A stretch of 64,000 nucleotides of DNA, taken from the NCBI GenBank assembly GCA_023091665.1, contig JALJCQ010000027.1, positions 434,001 through 498,000 on the forward strand. The letters run 5' to 3'. The DNA comes from Pythium myriotylum (taxonomy: Eukaryota > Oomycota > Peronosporomycetes > Pythiales > Pythiaceae). This document shows, piece by piece, positions 56,045 to 64,000 of the stretch. The notes beneath the pieces were generated by a model. It ran no database searches. It was not told the DNA's origin and worked only from the letters and a program-made list of their open reading frames with translations. A program made the position numbers and the translations under genes. Each line of letters begins with the position of its first letter. Within the stretch, counting starts at the first letter, position 1.

Positions 56045-57695
56045 TTAGCAGAGCTTGACTCCTTGCAGGCGCTTCCGGATGAAAGGGTAGAGAAAGCCAG
56101 GGACACAGAACGCCGCACACATGAACGCGAGGTTCCACTCCTTCCACGTCGACACGATAAGCGAGAAGAAGACCGCGGTCACAGGCAGCAGCACTAATGC
56201 GACTGCAATTGTGTTGCCTGGCATGCGTACGGGCCGAGGCAGGTACGGGAACGTGCGTCGCAGCTGCACCATGGACGCGACCATTAGGATCTGAAACATA
56301 CCACTGAAGGCGTTCGTCATGGTCAGTACCGACTCGAACTCAAAGCCCACGAGCGCGAGGGTCGCGATTAGACTGGCGTGGGTAGCATATTTGGGGGTCT
56401 TGAATCGGTTGCTGCGCTTCCGTAAGATCGACGGCAGTAGCCCAGACTGAGCCATACCTTGCACCAAGAACGACTGGTAGAACAACGAGCATGTGTACAG
56501 ACCTACAGAGCCGACCGTCGAGGTAATAACGATGACGTGGTGCAGGAAGGATCCGCCGATCGCGTCGGCGACGTCGGGTAGCGAGTCTTCCGTCATATCC
56601 CACCATGGTGTGCGGTCGGCTGCGAGCACAAACATCCACGGTAGCATGTAGGTGACCAGGGAGAGTGCGACAGTCATGATCATCACATGCGGGAACGTTC
56701 GCGCCGGGTTCAGCACTTCTCCTCCGATGACCGAGACTGCGAAGAGTCCGTCAAAACTCCAGAACAGCGTGTGCAGAAGTAGCACCCAGTCGATACCCGT
56801 GACGTCACTCTCGGCCGTGACCTCGTCGGACGCGCGTACCTCTGAGAGACGGAACCAATCACCGTTCCCATCAGCGGCGCTCCAGATCGTGAGCATGAGC
56901 ACGGTGACCATCACGAACACGAGGAACACGAGCGACCCGATGCCGACCGTGCGTACGCCGACGTATGAAGGGATGGCAAACACCAGCGCGATCGCGACTT
57001 TGATGAAAAACTCGACGACCTTTGACGTGGCCTCGACATTGTAGGAGATCGCGTTGTTGAGTACCGAGCCGACCCAGGCCCAGTATCCGCTCTGGAAGCC
57101 CCAAAAGGGGCCAAAGGCTGTCATGGCCCACACGGCGTGCCCGCCGTTCTCGGGGAACGCGCAACACATCTCGGTGACTGCATATGTGAGTGGGAAGACG
57201 CAGACCAGCACGTAAATGGGGATACCGAGCAGTCCGAGCAGTGGGCCGCCAGTCGAGAAGAGTGGCTCCGAGCCCACGGGGCCACCGCAGCTCTAAAAAA
57301 AACAGTAACACGGACATCAGAGTTGGTACACAGAATATCGCATGACAAGACGCACCATAAAATACACAATACCCACGAGCGTTATTGTGCTGAGGACGCG
57401 GTGTTTGCTCTTGTTGGTACTCGCTGTTGTGACGACTGTAGGACCAAGTGAGTGTTGTGACGCCGGGTACTGTCCGCTGTAGAGCTCTGCCATCCCGAAC
57501 ACTCCATGATGGCTAGCCACGTGGAATGAATCAATGACGTCATAATCGGACTCAACGCTGTTGCCAAACGGTCACGGTGAGCAGGAGATCAACGCGGAGG
57601 GTGGTGAGGACATACTCATCCGAGTCGGGCGACGGGCGCGGCTGATCCATGACGGCGACATTATAGAGCATGATCTTCTTCTTGGGGTCGTGCAT
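56045..57695 (-). CDS. T15: PUT-like transporter, clade F, 13-residue deletion
   Basis: Exons 57695-57616, 57557-57356 and 57292-56045; introns of 58 nt (GTATGT...AACAG) and 63 nt (GTGCGT...TTTAG); 509 aa. Exon 1 is M-H-D-P-K-K-K-I-M-L-Y-N-V-A-V-M-D-Q-P-R. Exon 3 begins S-C-G-G-P-V-G-S-E-P-L-F-S-T-G-G-P with F-P-E-N-G-G-H-A-V-W and F-W-S-F-D-G-L-F-A-V-S-V-I-G-G-E-V-L-N-P. After W-V-G-S-V-L-N-N-A-I the usual Y-P-G-L-I-Y-x-T-I-x-x-A-Y segment is missing (39 nt, in frame), joining directly to S-Y-N-V-E-A-T-S-K. This shortens the third membrane helix and the following loop, so transport may be impaired. It ends V-K-L-C. Confidence 0.88.
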
Positions 57696-58277
57696 TGTCG
57701 TCGATTTGCCGGTTGTCGACTTGGGAGCGAGAGGAAGAGTGGTGGTGAGACTGTCAAGGGAGAGACTCGCCAGCGAAAACAGATTGAGTAGCCTGCTCTG
57801 TTGATGGCAGTTTCCCATTGGCAAAGCCATGTGTATGTACGAAGCCTCCTCGTCTGTCCACGACCAGCCGTATCAGCATTCAGCTGCGTCGCCGACTCTG
57901 AGAGAATCGTGAGAGTCGACATCACCAATAATGTACAGTACCGTGTGAACACAGAGGAGAAACAAATCTTCCCACCTCTCGGCTACTCGAGTGCCGAAAC
58001 AGCATCCAGTGTTCAGAATTCCCACATTTCATTGGTGAGACCGTGGCAACTCTTGCGTGTTTTAGGTGGACCCACGAGTGGACGATCTACGATCTGACAG
58101 TCGCCATCGAAATATTCTGTGGGCTCCCCCAACTTCCACGCTTACCAGCCCTGCGTGGCCAGACTAAACACGGCGTCTCCTTTCTCGGGGCTCGTCCTTC
58201 AGCCCTTTTGGCAGTCTCAAGTTCATCCAGCCGAATCTTTGATAGGCGCGATTTGAGTCAAACCATTTGACACACCA
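57696..58277. other. T15-T16 intergenic
   Basis: 582 bp containing the T15 upstream region and T16 3' flank. No gene or repeat was recognised. Confidence 0.5.
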
Positions 58278-60008
58278 CTAGCAGAAGGTTCGTCCGGCGA
58301 GGCGGTGCCGCACGTGGGGATAGACGACGCCCGGCACAGCGAATCCCACGGCAAGCAGCGCAAGCTTCCAGTCGGACATTGTAGTTCCGAGTACGAAGAG
58401 GAAGACGCAAGCGGCTGGAACGAGCATAATAGCAACAACTGCAGTGTTACCCGGAGCCTTGACTGGCCGTGGCAGGTACGGGAATGCTCTCCGTAGCTGA
58501 ACCATCGTGAACACGACGAGCACCTGCACGGCGCCGCTGAAGGCGTTGGTCATATTGAGCATGTCTTCAAAATCAAACCCCAGCAGCACAAGCGTCGTGA
58601 GTAGGCTCACGTGGATGGCGTACTGCGGTGTCTTGAAGCGGGCGTGGCGTTTACGCAGAATTGCGGGTAGCAAGCGTGACTGCGCCATGCCTTGCACGAG
58701 AAACGACTGGAAGAAGAGCGTGCACGAGAACATGCCGACAGAGCTCAGTACAGAGGAAGCGACCATCAACTGGTGGAGGAATGAGCCGCCAATCGCTTCA
58801 GCCACGTCAGGCAGCGAGTCCTCTCTCAGCGACAACCACGGGGTCTGATCTGCTGTGACAGCCGAGATCCACGTCACTAGGTATACCGATATTGTCAACG
58901 TCACGGCCAAGAGAATCACACGAGGGTACGTTCGTGCTGGATTGATCACTTCTCCACCGATCACCGAGACGCATTGGATTCCGTCGAAGTTCCAAAACAG
59001 CGTATGAATAAGCAGTGACCAGTCGATGCCGCCAGTGGAGCTGTCAGCTGCGACGTCCTGTGGGCCGCGAACCTCTGCAAGACGAAACCATGCGCCGTCA
59101 CCATCAGCAAATCCCCATACGCTGAAGATGAGAGTCGTCGCAAGAATGATGCCAAGCAGCACGAGTGCCCCAACACCAACAAAGCGGACACCAATGTATG
59201 ATGGCATTGCAAATACCAACGCGATCACGACCTTGGCCACAAACTCGACGACCTTCGAAGAAGCCTCAATGCTGTAAGCGTCCACGATCGTGCTGTAGAT
59301 GATGCCGGGATAGATGGCATTGTTGAGGACGGATGCAATCCACGACCAATAGCCGACCTGGAAGCCCCAGAATGGTCCGAACGCGGTCATCACCCACACA
59401 GAGTACCCACCGTTCTCAGGAAAAGCACAGCAAAGCTCGGTAACCATGAGAGAGAGTGGGATCTGACAGAGCAAGACATAGGTGGCGACACCGAGAAGAC
59501 AGAGCATCGGGCCGCCAGAGGAAACGAGAGGCTCAGAGCCCACAGGGCCGCCGCATGACTACAGGTGCAATGAAGTTAGCTTCAGCGCATCGAGAGTCGA
59601 CGACCAAGTGGTCACTCGCACCATAAAGAAGAGAATGCTGACGAGGGTGAGCGTGCCGAGAACACGATACTTCTGCTTGAGAGTGGACGTCGTCTCCACG
59701 GTCGTAACCGAGTGCATTGGAGACTTCATAAGTTCATGGTGACCGAAGGTCATCGTACTCGGGTCTTCTAGACTCTGTGGCGAGTCTCCGACACCACGGA
59801 CGTTGTGAATAGTATCGAGAAAATCGAGATTTGACTCGCTGGAGGATGTCAACAACCGATCAGCGGCACTCGTGTCTGTCGGGGGTTCATGACGAGGCAC
59901 TCACTTGTACGACTCGCGGATGATCGTGCTGGAACCCGTTGAGGCGCGTACGCGGTCTTGACTTGGGCTCTCCATGACGGCGACCGTGACGTAGGGATCT
60001 TTGTGCAT
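58278..60008 (-). CDS. T16: PUT-like polyamine/amino-acid transporter, clade G
   Basis: Exons 60008-59905, 59838-59622 and 59558-58278; introns of 66 nt (GTGAGT...TCCAG) and 63 nt (GTGCGA...GTAG); 533 aa. Exon 1, M-H-K-D-P-Y-V-T-V-A-V-M-E-S-P-S-Q-D-R-V-R-A-S-T, combines the A-V-M-x-x-P part of clades D-F with the S-T-I-I-R-E-S end of clades B and C. Exon 3 begins S-C-G-G-P-V-G-S-E-P-L-V-S-S-G-G-P and has F-P-E-N-G-G-Y-S-V-W and F-W-N-F-D-G-I-Q-C-V-S-V-I-G-G-E-V-I-N-P; the Gln-Cys in this motif is unique in the array. It ends T-F-C. It is the first gene of the array in transcription order. Confidence 0.92.
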
Positions 60009-60454
60009 GTCCGCGCGAAGTGTCGTGTTGGAATGTGACTATCGCGTCCGGAACCAATCAGGCGCGCGGCTCTTTTATTATTCAGGTTTGACAATCCATC
60101 TGCACACAGTCGCCACTGCCACTCTCTCCCCACCCATTGCTCCGTCTGCATTGCAGCTGAACCGAGATGACCAGATGATGACCAAGTGGCCAGTTCGCAA
60201 CTCGTCTCTCGACTGAAACCAGGTTGTACCACACAACTACTAAGATTGCCAAACTCCAGAACAGAAGCGTGTCTTCTCGAGGCAAGTCGCATTCCGCAGC
60301 TGGAGGAAGACGCAGCTGCAGTCCACTCGCAACATCGACGAGGCTCGGACAGCGATTTTGCTTGATGTGGTCTACACCATCGATCGCCTAAAGCTGGACA
60401 ATGCCAGCTCAGTTATTTATTGCACACATGAGAGGATCTTGAGTTGGCTGAGTG
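60009..60454. promoter_or_regulatory. Divergent upstream region of T16 and the IQ-motif gene
   Basis: 446 bp between divergent start codons, so it should contain both promoters. No core element was assigned with confidence. Confidence 0.4.
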
Positions 60455-62614
60455 ATGAAGAAGGTGTCAGCGTCGAAGCGCCACCACGGTTTAGCTAGTG
60501 TCGGGGTGGTGGTCCTACCACCACTGCCCAGGCTAGAAACTTTGGCTGCGACTGTGGACGCCGAAATCGCTCGGTCTTCAAACCATCTTCGAGCCCTCGC
60601 AAGGCATAAACCGACTGGAAAGCCAAACAGACAGACATACCATGATGTAGCTCCAAACACATCAGAACTAGATCGAAAGTACAACCAACACCACGCAGTA
60701 TTGCTGGAGCCGCTCCAGCTCCTTGCCGCTGAGGACAAGATTCGGAGACTTGCGAAGAACAACAATGACCCCGAGGATGACTTGAGAGATATCTGGCGCA
60801 TTGCCTCGACGACCGCGAAACAGCAGCAAATCTACAAGAGCCTCGAATCAACTCCAGGGAAGGCCACCAAACCGTACATCAGCCTACAAATCGTCATGGG
60901 GGATAATCAAGATGAAGGCGCACAGTATGGTACAACACTCGCACGATACCGAAGACTTGTGGGAATGCACGCCAGAAAGACCTTGCATAGGATTGTGGCC
61001 GACGCAACGCGGCGGATTGCACAACAGCGACGGGAAAACGCTTGCGCCGCAATACTTGGGCGTTTGATTCGACGGTTTCTGGGACGTCGACGCCGCCAGC
61101 GCCTACGTTATGCTCAGATAGCTTCAGTGGAAACGCTCCAGTGCTTCTGGCGATATGTGATCGCACGGTCAAGGCTCCGGGATCTGCGAGAGCAGCGAAA
61201 TCAGAGGTTGAAAGAGATCTGGTTTGACGAATTGAGGAAGAACGTATCGGCTAGGAAAATCCAACGCTGTTTTCGCCACGCTCAGGCAAGAGGTCACAGT
61301 CATCACTTGAACCGGGCCACAGAAGAAGCTCTCCGCGATTTTGAAAGACGGCGATCAAGTCGAGTGCTCCACGAAGCCGTTATGAAGTGGTGGTGTCGAC
61401 GAGAAAGACTTCCACCCAACGTAGCCACCAACCGGTGCGTAGGTGGTCAAGGTAGGGAAGCTGAAATGTCCATCCCAACCTGCTTAGATTCCCATACCAC
61501 TTCATTGATAAGAAACAAGGAGAATGCTTTGCTGAACGGTACCTTGCGGTCCCAAAGCGAAGATTCATCAAGCAGGAGTCAGTCTTGTTCTCTAAAGCAC
61601 AGCGTGATCCAGTCTTCGTTGGGTGACGTTGAGATTGATAGCACTTTGAAGGGCACGGCGCGCGATAAGCAGTACGCAGCGATAACGATAGACGAGGAGA
61701 AGCACGTTACCATGACAAGTCCTTTCGATGACAAAAGCGGCTGGCAACTCGAGTCAGCGATCCATTTCAATAACCGGCAACTTCGTTCAGATAATACTCT
61801 TTCATGGTGTCGATCGCCATCCGGAACATCACATCCCAGAGAAGATAATCAAGATCGTACTCCAGAGTCCCTTTCGTTAAGTATCCCCAAGCAGTTTAGC
61901 TTCTGTGCCGTCAATGAATATCCCCCCGCTGGTGCCAGGGAGACCGTCCAGGAATTTTTGCCTCCAGTCAACTTCGCTCAGAGCTCCCTGCCCGAAGGCA
62001 CGCGCGCAATCGAACCGGATGACAATGTTCGAGAGCCCATACCAGAAATCCACGTCGTTCGAAATGCGCTTCGTCGAGCAACCCGAATTCTACGAAATTT
62101 CGTCGTGTCTCGATGTATCTCAGCGGCAAGAGATCAGATTCTGAGAAAGCGAAACGCTGCCATCAGCATTCAGCGGATTGTAAGGAAGTTTCTTGCACGA
62201 TGTGAAGTTTCGTCTCGCCGCCAGCTCCACCTGATCTCTCTCCGCAGTGAACTACAAACGCACTGGCAACATGCAGTTGGGGAACTCGTCTCCTCGTTGA
62301 TGAGTTTCAGCAACATTCCGAAGAATGTCGAAGATAACCATCACAATTATGAGCACGATGAGGAAGACGACCTTGAGCTCTACGAAGATGATGATAATTT
62401 GCTGTGTGAATCTGGACTCTCTTGGTCAGAAGTACTACCCACTCGTTGCGGCAAAATCCCCAGTGGATTGCGCTTGGATCTATCGCATGGTCCTGCCTCT
62501 AGCAAGGCTCCTTCGCTTGGTTTATGGAAATGGTCTTGGGTCTCCGAGCGATGGGAACCGAACCGCGACGTATTTGACATCGTCGAAAACCCCGACGACC
62601 ACGTCATACGCTGA
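60455..62614 (+). CDS. IQ-motif (calmodulin-binding) protein
   Basis: Single exon, 719 aa from ATG 60455; the codon before is GTG. Residues 195-285 contain three IQ-like helices: A-A-I-L-G-R-L-I-R-R-F-L-G-R-R (about 198-213), L-Q-C-F-W-R-Y-V-I-A-R-S-R-L-R (about 228-243), and a typical I-Q-R-C-F-R-H-A-Q-A-R-G at about 269-281. A fourth, A-I-S-I-Q-R-I-V-R-K-F-L-A-R, lies at about 575-590. The region between is low-complexity and Ser-rich; 620-650 is acidic. IQ motifs bind calmodulin or related light chains, and such proteins in oomycetes often belong to flagellar or cytoskeletal structures. No motor domain is present. It is unrelated to the transporter array and marks its end. Confidence 0.85.
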   Translation: MKKVSASKRHHGLASVGVVVLPPLPRLETLAATVDAEIARSSNHLRALARHKPTGKPNRQTYHDVAPNTSELDRKYNQHHAVLLEPLQLLAAEDKIRRLAKNNNDPEDDLRDIWRIASTTAKQQQIYKSLESTPGKATKPYISLQIVMGDNQDEGAQYGTTLARYRRLVGMHARKTLHRIVADATRRIAQQRRENACAAILGRLIRRFLGRRRRQRLRYAQIASVETLQCFWRYVIARSRLRDLREQRNQRLKEIWFDELRKNVSARKIQRCFRHAQARGHSHHLNRATEEALRDFERRRSSRVLHEAVMKWWCRRERLPPNVATNRCVGGQGREAEMSIPTCLDSHTTSLIRNKENALLNGTLRSQSEDSSSRSQSCSLKHSVIQSSLGDVEIDSTLKGTARDKQYAAITIDEEKHVTMTSPFDDKSGWQLESAIHFNNRQLRSDNTLSWCRSPSGTSHPREDNQDRTPESLSLSIPKQFSFCAVNEYPPAGARETVQEFLPPVNFAQSSLPEGTRAIEPDDNVREPIPEIHVVRNALRRATRILRNFVVSRCISAARDQILRKRNAAISIQRIVRKFLARCEVSSRRQLHLISLRSELQTHWQHAVGELVSSLMSFSNIPKNVEDNHHNYEHDEEDDLELYEDDDNLLCESGLSWSEVLPTRCGKIPSGLRLDLSHGPASSKAPSLGLWKWSWVSERWEPNRDVFDIVENPDDHVIR

Positions 62615-63284
62615 GTAAACTCCGGTTACATTACATCGAAGTGAAATGGTGCTGAGAAGTCACTCAAGGCCTTTTCGTGGGAGTTCGACGTGGTACATTC
62701 GCGCTTCTCTACGGTTATGATGGCAACACAAAAGAATTCGTGACGTTGTGCTGTTCGGCGAGGCAAGCTGAAGAAACAGAGTGAGCACGGCAGTATGCAG
62801 TGAACCCAGCATACATCCTGCTTTGGCCAAGACCAAGCCGTGGTCCACGGCTTTGTTGAGTACACCCTGGCCTTTCCAGAAACCTTGAGGCGAGCAAGCT
62901 GGACGTCCAACCTGCAAGACGGTACCCGACCGGTGATGATGACACATTGTTTTGAGAGCGAAGACGATAAGAACTCACCCCAACTTCGCAGCAAGTTTGA
63001 TTGTGGCCTTCAAGTCGAACTTCATTGACGTGCCAAGCGAATCGCGACCAGAATTGACCTTCCGCACAGCCCCGGGAGTCGGCTAAAGAACTGTGGAACC
63101 AGTCTGCGTGCCGACTTAGTTGCGTTGAGCTTAACTCGGCGCGTAGCCGGTAGTGACTTTCTCACGAGTTCTTCCTCAGCTCTTCCAAAGTCACGCGCAC
63201 CTGCTCGTTCACGGCATACACCAACAGATCTCGAAACTTCATAGTCATACCGCATCGTCGAATTACTCGCTTCTCTCTACTTTC
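62615..63284. other. Convergent intergenic region
   Basis: 670 bp between the 3' ends of two convergent genes. Overlapping minus-strand open frames (62626-62994) have no motif. Nothing else was seen. Confidence 0.5.
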
Positions 63285-64000
63285 TCACTCGTCATCGTCG
63301 TCCTCTTCCTCCTCCTTTTGCTCTTCCTCTTCCTCCTGGTCGTCGTCTTCCTCATCATCGCTATTCCCCTCCTCCTCCTCTTCCTCTTTTGTCTCTTCCT
63401 CCTTCTCTTGACTGCTTTTCTTCTTTCGAAGCTCCTCCATCTTCTCTACTAGGTTCGCCTTCTCTTCTCCATCTCCCACCAACTCGATGAGTTCCTCGTA
63501 GAACTCGACCACCTCGTCGTCCTCCTCGATCGCTCGCTTGAGACTCACGATGGCGCCGGGAACGTCCTCCTTCGCCAGCAGCATCGTCGCGAGATTAAAG
63601 TGCAAGTTCGCGTTGTTCGGGAACTTGGCTGCGGCCTCTTGGTACACTCGCACGGCGGCGTCCACGTCGCCCTTCTCGACGCCTTCCACGTTCGCGATGG
63701 CCGCGAGTGCCATGCCGTACGTGCGTCGCGCATCCTCGTCTCCTGCTTCCTGCGCGAGATCCTTCTCGGCGAGGCTTTTCGCCTTGTGGTAGCTCGCCAG
63801 CGCAGTCTCCGCGTCCTCGGCGGCTGCCTGCGCCATGCCGAGCCGCAACCAGAGCGACGCGTCCGTCGCGGCCTCGCTCAGGTCGCTCGCCGCCGCGTAG
63901 TGCTTGAGCGCCTCGCCCTGGTCGCCGACCTCCGCGCACGCATCCGCGAGCTGGCAGCGCGCGCCGTAGTGGCGCGGCTCGAGTTCCACGGCGCGCGCAA
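63285..64000 (-). CDS. TPR protein with acidic C-terminal tail, 5' end outside window
   Basis: The frame is open to the window edge. No ATG occurs in the visible part that would make a sensible start (the codon at 63989 is GTG), so the gene continues beyond 64000. The visible 238 or so residues hold at least three TPR-type helix pairs: Y-G-A-R-C-Q-L-A-D-A-C-A-E-V-G; A-S-L-W-L-R-L-G-M-A-Q-A-A-A-E-D-A-E-T-A-L; and N-A-N-L-H-F-N-L-A-T-M-L-L-A-K-E-D-V-P-G-A. They are followed by a Lys-rich helix and about 50 residues of almost pure Glu/Asp. TPR domains bind peptides or partner proteins. An acidic tail after TPRs also occurs in ribosomal-protein assembly chaperones (Acl4-type), a possibility only. 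The tail is encoded by a CTC/TCC-rich tract (63296-63420). Confidence 0.85.
   Translation of the reverse strand, partial: ARAVELEPRHYGARCQLADACAEVGDQGEALKHYAAASDLSEAATDASLWLRLGMAQAAAEDAETALASYHKAKSLAEKDLAQEAGDEDARRTYGMALAAIANVEGVEKGDVDAAVRVYQEAAAKFPNNANLHFNLATMLLAKEDVPGAIVSLKRAIEEDDEVVEFYEELIELVGDGEEKANLVEKMEELRKKKSSQEKEEETKEEEEEEGNSDDEEDDDQEEEEEQKEEEEDDDDE

Overview
The window looks like nuclear DNA of an oomycete (Phytophthora/Pythium-like; the genus cannot be fixed from sequence alone). The reasons are: very short GT-AG introns (about 56-86 nt) in otherwise compact genes; a bZIP-type protein whose basic region lacks the usual Asn; a small tandem family that resembles the C-terminal half of oomycete bZIP proteins; and a large tandem expansion of transporters related to plant polyamine/H+ symporters (PHS branch of the APC superfamily). 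All names come from motif reading. No database search was run.

Layout. 0.7-1.9 kb: a minus-strand bZIP-like regulator. 3.1-9.4 kb: four plus-strand paralogues (R1-R4) of an acidic, coiled-coil, NTF2/SnoaL-like family, with a decayed fifth copy between R1 and R2. 9.5-11.4 kb: a minus-strand acidic single-pass membrane protein. It is divergent from a small two-exon SERF-like gene at 11.8-12.1 kb. 12.2-60.0 kb: sixteen tandem transporter genes (T1-T16), all on the minus strand. Fifteen have an intact downstream frame. T10 is frameshifted and T3 has a stop codon in its predicted first exon. 60.5-62.6 kb: a plus-strand IQ-motif protein. 63.3 kb to the window end: the 3' part of a minus-strand TPR protein with an acidic tail.

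The transporter array. Every gene except T10 can be modelled with the same three exons. Exon 1 is short and cytosolic, ending in phase 2. Exon 2 carries the rest of the N-terminus and the start of membrane helix 1. A phase-0 intron follows, and exon 3 (about 1.25-1.34 kb) carries the rest of the protein, beginning exactly at the S-C/G-G-G-P motif. Exon 1 sequence and coding similarity sort the genes into clades: A (T1, T2), B (T3, T9), C (T4, T6, T10), D (T5, T7, T11), E (T8, T12), F (T13-T15) and G (T16). The order B-C-D / C-D-E / B-C-D-E shows that multi-gene blocks were duplicated, with their flanking DNA. Later gene conversion is visible as near-identical tracts (T7/T11, T4/T6, and a D-type tract inside clade-E T12).

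The array probably supplies many variants of one plasma-membrane uptake activity (polyamine and/or amino acid), differing mainly in the cytosolic N-terminus and in upstream sequence. That role is inferred from family membership. The intergenic DNA holds clade-specific upstream blocks, two dispersed low-copy repeats, three strong hairpins and two long G tracts. No tRNA, rRNA, CRISPR array or intact transposon was recognised.
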